Below, piece after piece: positions 1 to 7,631 of a DNA stretch of 37,230 bases. A program made the position numbers and the translations under genes. Under the pieces are notes generated by a model. That model saw only the letters and a list, made by a program, of their open reading frames with translations. It was not told where the DNA came from and searched no databases. The stretch's first letter is position 1. Each line of letters starts with the position of its first letter. The DNA comes from CAIOHW01 sp964432565 (lineage in GTDB: Bacteria; Bdellovibrionota; UBA1018): positions 1 through 37,230 of the forward strand of contig CAYSOA010000022.1 of assembly GCA_964432565.1 (NCBI GenBank). The letters are read 5' to 3'.

Positions 1-2100
1 TTGATGAACCGCCGGTGTTCGTCGCCGTCACGGCATAAGACCGTTCGCTTTGAAGGTCGAGTGGAGTTCCGGTGATGATGCAGGTGGATGAAATCTCGAG
101 CCCTGCGGGCAACGACGGAGCAACGCTGCAACTCGTGGCGGCTCCTCCAGCGTTGTCGGCAGACCAGGAGGTCATCTCGGAGCCGAGAGTGAGCGTCACT
201 CCCGTTGGAGTGAAGCTGATCTGAGGGGTAGCATCGACGACCGCGATTTCAAGTAGAGACGCCGAAGATCCGCCGGTATTCGTTGCCGTCACCGTGTATC
301 CGGAGCGCGCGCTAAGAGTGCTCGGAGTTCCCGAGATAGAGCAATTTCCGTCGGCCACTCCCACAGCGAGTCCCGATGGAAGTGCCGGACTGACGGTGCA
401 CGTCGTGGCAGGCCCTCCGGCGTTCATGCTGTTGACGATCAGGCTGGAGTCGTTGAGTGTGAAGACGACTGATCCCGGCAGGAATTGAATCGATGGCCGA
501 ACATCGTTGACGGTCACCGTGATCGTGGTCGTTCCGGTACCTCCAGTATTCGTTGCGGTGACCGTGTAGCTCTGCTGCGAGCTGACTTCATTTGGTGTTC
601 CCGATAGGGAACAATCGGTTGTCGAGAAGTTTAATCCAGCAGGCAGTGCGGGACTGATGGCGCATTCGGTAATTGCACCGCCCGTGGAGACTGGAATCCA
701 GGTGGCGATTGCTTCGTCCTTGGTCAGGATGCGTTCGGCGCCCGGGTACTGCAGCGCTGGTTCTCGGTCGACCACTTCAATCGCGAGCGTCTGGCTCGAA
801 CTGCCGACGACGTTCGTTGCCGTGATCGTGTAATCCGAGGATGTGGCCAGACCAATGGCCGTCCCACTGAGTGTACAGTCATTGCCGAGAACAAGATTTC
901 CCGGAAGTGCAGGAGAGATGGAGCAGGATGCAATGGCGCCGCCAGCATTCTGGGCCACAAGCGGGGTCAGGGGCGTTCCCAGGGTCGCGGTCACCGTGGA
1001 GGTCGTGTAGCTGATATTCGGAGCGATCTCGTTGACGACCAGCTGGATCGAGCGCGTGAGTGAGCCACCGCTGTTGCTAGAGGTGATGGCATAGGTCGTG
1101 GTGGCTCTTGCCTGGCTCGCGGTTCCCCCGATCGAGCAGTCATCCGCCAAGGTCAGTCCCGGGGGAAGCGGGGGAAGCGAACTGCAGGCCGTAGAGGTTC
1201 CCCCGACGTGGATCGATGGAAAATTTGCCGTCGATCGATTCAGCATCGAGAGGAACGCCGTCGCGAAGCTGAATCGCGGTGGGACGTCCTTGACCGTGAT
1301 CTTCAACGGGTAGGGAGTCGAACCTGCACTGTTGGAGGCGGTGATGGTGTGGGTCGTTTCGGATTGAATCGCGGTTGCGGTTCCGCTGATGACGCAGTTG
1401 CTTGAAAGCTGAAGTCCAGAGGGAAGTGACGGTGAGGCGACGCAAGATTCAATGAATCCGCTGGTGAGGGTCGGTGAGGTGATGGGCATCGCAGTGCCCT
1501 TGACGATTTCGATCGAGGCATTCGGAATCTCGTAATAAAAGGCTGGCAGCTCGTCGACGACCGAAAGGCTGATCGTCACCGACTCGGAGCCACCCGAATT
1601 TGTTCCCGTCAGCGTGTAGCTGGCGGGGGAGGAAAGCACGGAGGGCGAGCCAATCAGTGCACAATCACTCCGAAGAGTCAGTCCTGCGGGAAGCGGGGCA
1701 TTCGCCTCGCAGTCGGTGATCGATCCGCCGGTGCTTGACGGTGCGATGGTGGTCGGAACCACGCCTCGTGGAAACTCGACGGGTGAATCAAACGAAAATT
1801 GAGGTGGAACGTCATTGATGGTGAGCGAGAACGTGACGCTCGCCGAGCGTACGGTCGACGACGCGATCAGCGTGACGGTGGCCGAGTCAAAGGTGCGGGT
1901 CGGAGTTCCTGAAATCACACACGCGTTGCTGGAGGCCGAGATGGTCAGGCCCGATGGCAGGCTCGGTGAAGTACTGCAGGTCGCGATGTCTCCGCCCGAA
2001 TTGCTGGCTGTCAGATCTGAAATGGCGCTGCCGACGACTCCTGTCAGCGAAGTGGCGCTCAGGCTGAGAGAGGGAGCCGGATCGCCCACGGTGATTCTCA
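1..2100 (-). repeat. Tandem Ig-like domain repeats, period 258-270 bp
   Basis: The cysteine codon of the CxIxGTP core recurs in frame (plus-strand start of the codon) at 80, 341, 611, 875, 1136, 1394, 1661 and 1919. The spacings are 261, 270, 264, 261, 258, 267 and 258 bp, so every unit is a whole number of codons (86-90). The copies have diverged at the DNA level but keep the protein motif. This points to old duplications under selection rather than a fresh expansion. A ninth, cysteine-free unit lies at about 2100-2330. Confidence 0.85.
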
Positions 2101-2446
2101 GTCGCGAGTAACTGGTTCCGTAGCCATTGGTGGCACGAATCTCGTACTCGGAGGTCGCAGACTCCTCGGTCGGGGTTCCGGTGATCGTGCCGGTGGTTTC
2201 ATCGAGAGCCAGGCCCTCGGGAAGAGCGGGGGCAATGGTCACTCGATCTGGCCTGCCGGCACTGAGCAGGACATTGGCATCAATCGGCTCGCCAAGGACA
2301 TATCGGGCGGGATTCAGGGTGTAGCGCAAAGAGCCCGGGGCGTACTTTGCCTCAGTGGCGGACGAGCTCGAGACCTCGGGTTCGAGGTTGCAACCGGCAA
2401 GGGCAAGACTTGCTGCAATGAGCCAGAATACTCCACCAACGCGCAT
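1..2446 (-). CDS. Large repeat lipoprotein with tandem Ig-like (putative He_PIG-type) domains, 3' end outside window
   Basis: The frame is open without a stop from an ATG at 2446 to the left edge, giving 815 codons in the window and continuing beyond it. The N-terminus is a lipoprotein signal: MRVGGVFWLIAASLALAGC, with lipobox LAGC and the lipidated cysteine at residue 19, followed by a Ser-rich linker. The rest is tandem domains of 86-90 residues, each with a core like PSLPxGL, then CxIxGTP, then YTVTATNxGGS. This is the pattern of cadherin/Ig-like He_PIG domains. Eight copies carry exactly two cysteines about 16 residues apart. The copy nearest the N-terminus has none. An outer-membrane or surface location, with an adhesion or structural role, is inferred from the architecture only. 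The ribosome-binding site is weak (AGGG directly before the ATG). No enzymatic domain is visible in this part. Confidence 0.85.
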   Translation of the reverse strand, partial: MRVGGVFWLIAASLALAGCNLEPEVSSSSATEAKYAPGSLRYTLNPARYVLGEPIDANVLLSAGRPDRVTIAPALPEGLALDETTGTITGTPTEESATSEYEIRATNGYGTSYSRLRITVGDPAPSLSLSATSLTGVVGSAISDLTASNSGGDIATCSTSPSLPSGLTISASSNACVISGTPTRTFDSATVTLIASSTVRSASVTFSLTINDVPPQFSFDSPVEFPRGVVPTTIAPSSTGGSITDCEANAPLPAGLTLRSDCALIGSPSVLSSPASYTLTGTNSGGSESVTISLSVVDELPAFYYEIPNASIEIVKGTAMPITSPTLTSGFIESCVASPSLPSGLQLSSNCVISGTATAIQSETTHTITASNSAGSTPYPLKITVKDVPPRFSFATAFLSMLNRSTANFPSIHVGGTSTACSSLPPLPPGLTLADDCSIGGTASQARATTTYAITSSNSGGSLTRSIQLVVNEIAPNISYTTSTVTATLGTPLTPLVAQNAGGAIASCSISPALPGNLVLGNDCTLSGTAIGLATSSDYTITATNVVGSSSQTLAIEVVDREPALQYPGAERILTKDEAIATWIPVSTGGAITECAISPALPAGLNFSTTDCSLSGTPNEVSSQQSYTVTATNTGGTGTTTITVTVNDVRPSIQFLPGSVVFTLNDSSLIVNSMNAGGPATTCTVSPALPSGLAVGVADGNCSISGTPSTLSARSGYTVTATNTGGSSASLLEIAVVDATPQISFTPTGVTLTLGSEMTSWSADNAGGAATSCSVAPSLPAGLEISSTCIITGTPLDLQSERSYAVTATNTGGSS

Positions 2447-2516
2447 CCCTAATAGTATCGGCTGCTGCGCGTCCGAAGGTTAGTGTGTCAATTCAGACCT
2501 GTTCGTCAAATAGCCC

Positions 2517-3539
2517 TTAAGTGGCAAGGGTTTGGGAGAGCTCGAGCTGGTCGAGCGAAAGTTTTTTTCTTCCTCCCACGGCGACTTTGAATGGCACCAG
2601 TTTGACAGCTCCCGACTGCACGCCAACCATGGAATCCGAGCGTCCGGCGAGCAGGTAGGCCACCGCCGACGCACCCAATACCGAGGCAAGAACCCGGTCA
2701 TGGGCCGTCGGAATTCCGCCACGCTGGGTGTGGCCCAGGATGCAGACTTTGGTGGGATAGCCGCGCTTTTCGAGAGAGCCCGCAAGCTTGGTGCAAAGTC
2801 CCGGTGTCTCGCCCTCTGCCATCACGATGATGCTGCTGGTTTTTCCACGCTTGGCACCCCGTTCGATCGTCCTGCTGACCTCGGCAACAGTTGTTCTCTT
2901 TTCGGGCACCAGAATCGTCTCTGCTCCGCCGCCGAGACCCACCGCCGAGGCAATGAAGCCAGAGCTTCGTCCCATGACTTCGACGATGAAGATTCGATCA
3001 TGCGAACTCGCCGTATCCCTGATGCGATCAATCGCATCAATGGCCGTGTTCAACGCCGTATCGAAACCGATGGTGTCTTCGGTTCCCGCGATGTCATTGT
3101 CGATCGTGCCGGGTATGCCAATGGTTGGAAAGCCGGTCTCCTTCTCGAGCAGGTGGGCTCCCGTGAATGAGCCATCGCCGCCAATGACGACCAGGGCGTC
3201 GATTCCCTTGCGGCGCAGCAGGTTTGCCGCCTCCTGCCGCGTGGCTTTCTTGTGAAATGCAGCACAGCGATCGGTCTTGAGGATGGTTCCGCCACGCTGA
3301 ATGATGTTCGCGACGCTCGCGGGTGTGAGCACCTCCATCTCGCCTTCGAGCAGTCCGCTGTAGCCCTTCTGCACGCCGTAGACCTCGAGGCCATGGGCGA
3401 GGGCATAGCGCGTGACCGCGCGAATCGCCGCATTCATCCCGGGAGCGTCGCCACCGCTGGTCATGACCGCAATCGATCGATAGTTTCGGGTAACCGGAAG
3501 GTGGGGAACACACAAACTGGAAAGTTCGATGGATTTCAT
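2517..3539 (-). CDS. pfkA: ATP-dependent 6-phosphofructokinase
   Basis: Phosphorylates fructose-6-phosphate to fructose-1,6-bisphosphate, the committed step of glycolysis. The product has 340 residues against about 320 in E. coli PfkA; the extra length is an N-terminal stretch of about 20 residues. Visible motifs are the nucleotide loop SGGDAPGMNA (28-37), GGDGS (120-124) and PGTIDND (143-149) with catalytic Asp147, then the substrate-site MGRSSG and HTQRGG. Gly in GGDGS and Gly before TIDND are the residues of the ATP-dependent class; PPi-dependent enzymes have Asp and Lys there. The gene lies 7 bp downstream of gpmI in the same direction and is probably cotranscribed with it. Confidence 0.96.
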   Translation of the reverse strand: MKSIELSSLCVPHLPVTRNYRSIAVMTSGGDAPGMNAAIRAVTRYALAHGLEVYGVQKGYSGLLEGEMEVLTPASVANIIQRGGTILKTDRCAAFHKKATRQEAANLLRRKGIDALVVIGGDGSFTGAHLLEKETGFPTIGIPGTIDNDIAGTEDTIGFDTALNTAIDAIDRIRDTASSHDRIFIVEVMGRSSGFIASAVGLGGGAETILVPEKRTTVAEVSRTIERGAKRGKTSSIIVMAEGETPGLCTKLAGSLEKRGYPTKVCILGHTQRGGIPTAHDRVLASVLGASAVAYLLAGRSDSMVGVQSGAVKLVPFKVAVGGRKKLSLDQLELSQTLAT

Positions 3540-3546
3540 AGGATTC

Positions 3547-5130
3547 CTATCGTGGAAGCAGGCTCTTTCCGGTGACTTCCTGCGGGACGGGAAGGTTCAT
3601 CAGTTCACAGAGGGTGGGCATGATGTCAGCCAGCGTCCCGTCTTGCAGCTGGAGACGAGCCGATTTTGGGGCATTGGCACTTCCCGGCGCCACCCAGATG
3701 GCTGGGACCGGATTGAGGGTGTGCTGGGTGTGGGGCTCGCCATGCTCGTCACACATCTGCTCTGCGTTTCCGTGATCGGAGGTCAACAGGACGTCATACC
3801 CGTTTTTCTCCGCAGCGCCGATCACTCGGGCCAGGCACTGGTCCAGTGCTTCCATGGCGCGAACGGTGGCCTCATAATTTCCGGTATGTCCGACCATGTC
3901 GGCGTTGGCAAAGTTCATGAGGACGAAGGGATACCTTCTGGACTCAATCCTTCGAGCGGCCTCTTCGGCAACTGTGAAGGCACTCATTTCGGGCTTGAGA
4001 TCGTAGGTGGCGACATCCCTCGGCGAGGGAATCAGTACCCGATCCTCTCCTTCGAACGGCTTCTCGCGACCGCCGTTGAAGAAGAAGGTGACATGGGCGT
4101 ACTTCTCGGTTTCGGCGATCCGAAACTGGCCGAGATGATGCTGCTCCAGCCATTCCCCGAAGAGGTGATCGAGGTTTTGGGGGCCATAGGCCGCTGGAAG
4201 GCTTAAATTTCGATCGTAAATCGTCATTCCGCAGAACGCAGACAGGCGGACCTCCGGTTCGCGCTTGAAGCCATCGAACGCCGGCTGGGTGAGTGCAGCG
4301 CTGATCTGTCGCGCCCGGTCGCTACGAAAATTAAAGAACACTACGGAGTCGCCATCGCGAATCGTCCCCTGATCGTCGAGCAAAACAGGAAGGACGAATT
4401 CGTCGGTGACGCCCGAGGAGTGCGAATTGCCGATGAGCTGCAGAGCCAGATCCTTCTGCGACAGATTCGTCTGGGATACCGCGCCGTCCGTTCCGGTCAT
4501 CGTACGGTAGGCCTTTTCGGTACGTTCCCAGCGCTTGTCCCGATCCATGCCGTAGTAGCGCCCCATCAGGCTGGCCAGTCTTGCCCGATTTGAAAGCTCC
4601 GGGTGCTGAAAAAGCTGCTCGACATAGCGAGGAGACGAGGTGGGAGGCGTGTCACGACCATCGAGAAAGGCATGAATCCAGACCTCGGGGACGTCGAGCT
4701 CAGCGCAGAGGTCGAGCAGTGCAAAGAGGTGCTCGAGGGTGCTGTGAACGCCTCCATCCGAAAGCAGACCCATCAGATGTACCCGGCCGGTCTTTTGGGC
4801 CCCCGCTTCGATGGTGGCGCGAAGAACGGGATTCTTGCTGAACGTGCGATGGTGAATGTCCCGGGAGATGCGCGTGAGATCCTGATAGATGATGCGGCCG
4901 GCTCCCATGGTCGTGTGGCCCACCTCCGAGTTGCCCATGATTCCCGGGGGTAGGCCCACGGCTTCTCCATGGGTGATCAGCTGGGAATGAGGGTAGCGAG
5001 AAATCAGCTCGCGGTAGAACGGCATGCGCGCGTTATCAATGGCATTCGTCAGGGACGATTTTCCGATCCCAAAGCCATCCAGGATAATCAATACCGCTCG
5101 GCCGCTTCCGTCATTTTTGGTCTGGGACAT
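3547..5130 (-). CDS. gpmI: 2,3-bisphosphoglycerate-independent phosphoglycerate mutase
   Basis: Interconverts 3- and 2-phosphoglycerate using two Mn ions and a phosphoserine intermediate. The 527-residue length is normal for the family. LDGFG (17-21) supplies a metal ligand (Asp18). GNSEVGH (66-72) carries the nucleophile Ser68, and TSDHGNAE near the C-terminus gives further metal ligands. The start has a good ribosome-binding site (AAGGTGGGAGC just before the ATG). It is transcribed away from the sulfur operon and leads into pfkA. From memory, gpmI commonly follows rlmH in deltaproteobacteria; here the two are separated by the sulfur genes and the phytochelatin-synthase-like gene. Confidence 0.97.
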   Translation of the reverse strand: MSQTKNDGSGRAVLIILDGFGIGKSSLTNAIDNARMPFYRELISRYPHSQLITHGEAVGLPPGIMGNSEVGHTTMGAGRIIYQDLTRISRDIHHRTFSKNPVLRATIEAGAQKTGRVHLMGLLSDGGVHSTLEHLFALLDLCAELDVPEVWIHAFLDGRDTPPTSSPRYVEQLFQHPELSNRARLASLMGRYYGMDRDKRWERTEKAYRTMTGTDGAVSQTNLSQKDLALQLIGNSHSSGVTDEFVLPVLLDDQGTIRDGDSVVFFNFRSDRARQISAALTQPAFDGFKREPEVRLSAFCGMTIYDRNLSLPAAYGPQNLDHLFGEWLEQHHLGQFRIAETEKYAHVTFFFNGGREKPFEGEDRVLIPSPRDVATYDLKPEMSAFTVAEEAARRIESRRYPFVLMNFANADMVGHTGNYEATVRAMEALDQCLARVIGAAEKNGYDVLLTSDHGNAEQMCDEHGEPHTQHTLNPVPAIWVAPGSANAPKSARLQLQDGTLADIMPTLCELMNLPVPQEVTGKSLLPR

Positions 5131-5194
5131 GCTCCCACCTTACGAGAGTAAATCGGTTCGGACGAGGTCTTTCGCCAGAGGTCTAAAAAAACTC

Positions 5195-5221
5195 TTGATC
5201 ATATATTAAAAACAATATATT
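5195..5221 (+). promoter_or_regulatory. Putative promoter overlapped by an AT-rich inverted repeat (likely operator of the sulfur operon)
   Basis: ATATATT (5201-5207) and AATATAT (5214-5220) form a perfect 7-bp inverted repeat with a 6-bp spacer. The repeat lies between TTGATC (5195-5200), a plausible -35, and TATATT (5216-5221), a plausible -10, with a short 15-bp spacing. A repressor bound here would cover the -10 element. The ATG of the ArsR-type gene is only 11 bp beyond the -10 and has no clear ribosome-binding site, so the transcript may be leaderless or nearly so. AT-rich palindromic operators are known for BigR-type repressors; binding here is inferred. Confidence 0.5.
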
Positions 5222-5232
5222 CGATTTCCACT

Positions 5233-5562
5233 ATGAATCATGGGTATCTCGTCGCTCCCCTGGAGCTCAGAGAATTGAAGCCGCGGGCTGAGGAGGTGTC
5301 CCGGCTATTGAAGGCGCTCTCTCACCCCGACCGCTTGCTGCTCCTGTGTCATCTGGCTTCCGGCGAGCGCTCGGTTGCCGAGCTTTCGGAGTTTTGTGAG
5401 ACGCCGCAGCCGATCACGTCCCAGTCGCTCGCCAGGCTTAAAAAAGAGGGCTGGGTGGCCTGCCGGCGCGATGGGCAGCAGATTTTTTACCGTATCGAGG
5501 ATCTTCGCGTTGCGAGGCTTCTCAAGAGCATGAAGGACATTTTTTGCCACAAGGAGGAATGA
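5233..5562 (+). CDS. ArsR-family persulfide-responsive repressor (SqrR/BigR/YgaV type)
   Basis: A 109-residue winged-helix protein of the ArsR/SmtB fold. ALSHPDRLLLL (28-38) is the typical family entry helix, and the recognition helix and wing follow (about 57-88, ending QQIFYRIED). Cysteines 39 and 105 are 66 residues apart, the same spacing as the dithiol pair Cys41/Cys107 of Rhodobacter SqrR and Cys42/Cys108 of Xylella BigR, which form a tetrasulfide link when persulfides are present. The typical metal-binding ELCVC motif of ArsR is absent. The next gene, 2 bp beyond the stop, is a YgaP homologue, matching the ygaV-ygaP pair of E. coli. Likely role: repress this operon until persulfide accumulates. 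Two further cysteines (55, 77) have no assigned role. Confidence 0.85.
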   Translation: MNHGYLVAPLELRELKPRAEEVSRLLKALSHPDRLLLLCHLASGERSVAELSEFCETPQPITSQSLARLKKEGWVACRRDGQQIFYRIEDLRVARLLKSMKDIFCHKEE

Positions 5563-5564
5563 AA

Positions 5565-6092
5565 ATGGGACAGGAACTGATTATTGATGTGAGAGAACTG
5601 GATGAGTTCAAGCGGGAGCGGGTACCGGGGTCGCTACATCTTCCGTTGTCTCAGCTGGAGATCGTTGCACCAGGCCTGTTGGCGCCGTTGCAGCACTGCT
5701 CGGTGACCGTGATGTGTCGAAGTGGTGGTCGGGCGGGAATTGCTCACGAAAAGCTGGTTGCTCTTGGGCTGCTCCAGTCGAGCCAAAGCCGGATCTTTCA
5801 GGGCGGTCTGCTGGAGTGGAAGCGCCAGGGACGTGCCACCGAAGGGGGCCGGGCGACGACCCTTCCCCTGATGCGTCAGGTACAGCTGGCGGCAGGCGGA
5901 ATCACTCTGCTGGGCTCCTTGCTGGCCTGGCTGGTGAACCCAGTCTGGGTGGCCGTGCCGCTCTTCGTGGGAGCGGGTCTGAGCATCGCAGGATCGACCG
6001 GCTTTTGCGGACTCGCCCTGTTGCTTCAAAAAATGCCGTGGAATCGCCCGCGCACGGGTACCCCCGTGGCGACCTGTGCCGTTCAGAACTGA
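5565..6092 (+). CDS. ygaP: Membrane-anchored rhodanese (YgaP-like, rhodanese plus DUF2892)
   Basis: A single-domain rhodanese that moves sulfane sulfur through a cysteine persulfide. DVRE (8-11) and the active-site loop CRSGGR (51-56, nucleophile Cys51) are intact. After residue 105 come two membrane helices (about 108-124 and 126-144) ending in TGFCGLALLL and MPWN, the DUF2892 signature, so the domain is tethered to the inner membrane. The 175-residue length fits E. coli YgaP (174). The start at 5565 was chosen because AAGGAGG (5551-5557) lies 7 bp upstream; an upstream in-frame ATG at 5544 lies inside the repressor gene. It is the second gene of the operon. Confidence 0.9.
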   Translation: MGQELIIDVRELDEFKRERVPGSLHLPLSQLEIVAPGLLAPLQHCSVTVMCRSGGRAGIAHEKLVALGLLQSSQSRIFQGGLLEWKRQGRATEGGRATTLPLMRQVQLAAGGITLLGSLLAWLVNPVWVAVPLFVGAGLSIAGSTGFCGLALLLQKMPWNRPRTGTPVATCAVQN

Positions 6093-6114
6093 GTGGCTAA
6101 AGAAGGAGAAAGCC

Positions 6115-6864
6115 ATGACAACCCAAACGATTTTGAAAACCTTTTCTGAGATTGCCACGGATCAGTTCGATCTTTCCTCTCACTGGCCCGCCTGGGACAT
6201 GAAGCTGGTCCTGAACGACGACAACTGCACCTACCTGTTGTGGAACCGCGAGACCCGCGAAGCCGCCTGGGTCGATCCCATGAAAGAAGATTGGGAAGCG
6301 CTGACGAGCGAGTCACGGAAGCTGATGGATCAAGGCTACCGCTTCGTCGCCGTGGTGGATTCGCACACCCATGCCGATCACATTTCGAACGCTTCGGATC
6401 TCGCGAAGTTCACGAATGCTCCATTGGTCATGCATGAGCGGGCCCCCAGCCGCCGGATCGACCTGCGAGTGTCCCGCGATACGGCTCTGAATACTGCTGC
6501 AGGTCCCTTCACGCTGCTCTGTACGCCAGGACACACTCCCGACAGTGTCACGCTCATCTGGGGGCCTTTCATTCTCGGGGCAGACACCCTGCTTTATGGC
6601 GACACCGGACGGGACGATCTTCCGGGGGGAGATCCCGCCGATCACTATGACTCGCTTCAAAAGATCAAGGCTCATGCAACTCCAGAAATGGTCCTGCTTC
6701 CCGGCCATGACGGCGCGGGAGGACGGGCAAGCTCATGGGCGACCCAGCTGAAGGAGAGCGCGAGTCTCACTCAGGATCGGGAGACCTTTGTTCGTGAGGC
6801 GGGGGCTTACGTGGGACCTGCTCCGAAAATCCTCAAGGAATCACTTTTCGAGAACTTCAAGTGA
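6115..6864 (+). CDS. Persulfide dioxygenase-like metallo-beta-lactamase-fold protein (ETHE1/Blh family)
   Basis: Predicted to oxidise glutathione persulfide to sulfite and glutathione with a mononuclear iron. The 249-residue product has HTHADH (84-89), TPGHT with His140, GADTLL with Asp157 and LLPGHD with His198. These are the metal ligands of the fold, arranged as in ETHE1-like enzymes. The YGDTGRDDLPGGD stretch (161-173) resembles the glycine-rich ETHE1 substrate segment but is not identical. The start at 6115 has AAGGAG (6103-6108) at good spacing; an upstream ATG at 6076 lies inside ygaP. Its place after a SqrR-type regulator and a rhodanese supports persulfide chemistry over glyoxalase II. 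Substrate is inferred, not shown. Confidence 0.82.
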   Translation: MTTQTILKTFSEIATDQFDLSSHWPAWDMKLVLNDDNCTYLLWNRETREAAWVDPMKEDWEALTSESRKLMDQGYRFVAVVDSHTHADHISNASDLAKFTNAPLVMHERAPSRRIDLRVSRDTALNTAAGPFTLLCTPGHTPDSVTLIWGPFILGADTLLYGDTGRDDLPGGDPADHYDSLQKIKAHATPEMVLLPGHDGAGGRASSWATQLKESASLTQDRETFVREAGAYVGPAPKILKESLFENFK

Positions 6865-7631
6865 TCCACGCGGGAATGATTCCAGGATTCGGAGTGGCGC
6901 TCTTCGTGGGAGCGGTGCTCGGTGTACTCGGGGCGGGTGGTGCCAGTCTGGCGGTGCCCGCCCTCGTTTACATTTTTGGAATTCCACCGCGAGAGGCAAC
7001 TCACCTTTCCCTCGGAATCGTGGGGCTCGTGGCACTTCTCGGTATCTCGCGCTCGAGGAAGTCCGGTGAAGTGGATGTCGGTTGGACCCTGCGTTTCTTT
7101 CTTCCCTCGAGTGTCGGAGTCGTGGCCGCGCGGAAATTCCTGATTCCTTGGATTCCGGAGGGAGCCGACTTTGTTCTGATGCTGCTTCTCGCGGTGATGC
7201 TGCTTCTGGCTGCACGAGCCATGCTGAAACGCCGGTCAAATGAAGAAAAGCATTCGCTGTCGACTTTTCAATTTTCTATTCGATCGTTCGGGGTCGGGGT
7301 CGTCACGGGGCTGCTGGGTGCCGGTGGGGGATTCTTGATTGTTCCCATCCTGTCGATCTGGGCAGGCCTGGGGTTTCGTCAGGCGGCAGCCACTTCGCTT
7401 GCCGTGATTTTTCTGAATAGTGCGCTCGGGTTTGCCGCCGGGTGGACCCCCGAGGCGGCACGGCATCTGCCGGTTCTAGCAGTGTTTGTTGGCGTGGCCG
7501 GAGTGGGGCTGTTGCTGAGTCGCCGCCTTGCGAGGAATGTTCCTCAGGAAAAGCTTCGACAGGGCTTCGCCTATTTTCTGGTGGCAGTGGCTCTCTTTAC
7601 CTTGGCGCAGGAGCTGGCTTCTCGTCTTTGA
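6861..7631 (+). CDS. TauE/SafE-family sulfite/sulfur-anion exporter
   Basis: A 256-residue polytopic membrane protein with the internal duplication of the TauE/SafE family. GVLGAGGASLAVPAL near the N-terminus is echoed by GLLGAGGGFLIVPIL in the second half. Seven to eight hydrophobic segments can be seen. The GTG start at 6861 overlaps the TGA stop of the dioxygenase gene (GTGA), which implies translational coupling. In related operons the exporter removes sulfite or thiosulfate formed by persulfide oxidation; that role is inferred here from context. Its last 35 bp overlap the 3' end of the convergent phytochelatin-synthase-like gene. Confidence 0.87.
   Translation: MIHAGMIPGFGVALFVGAVLGVLGAGGASLAVPALVYIFGIPPREATHLSLGIVGLVALLGISRSRKSGEVDVGWTLRFFLPSSVGVVAARKFLIPWIPEGADFVLMLLLAVMLLLAARAMLKRRSNEEKHSLSTFQFSIRSFGVGVVTGLLGAGGGFLIVPILSIWAGLGFRQAAATSLAVIFLNSALGFAAGWTPEAARHLPVLAVFVGVAGVGLLLSRRLARNVPQEKLRQGFAYFLVAVALFTLAQELASRL

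Noticed and set aside
2447..2516. TTGACA (minus, 2491-2486) with TACTAT as a promoter for the lipoprotein gene
   Set aside because: The spacing is about 28 bp, far too long for a standard sigma-70 promoter.
2532..3170. 212-codon plus-strand frame opposite pfkA
   Set aside because: Shadow of pfkA; no motifs, while the minus frame has all PfkA signatures.
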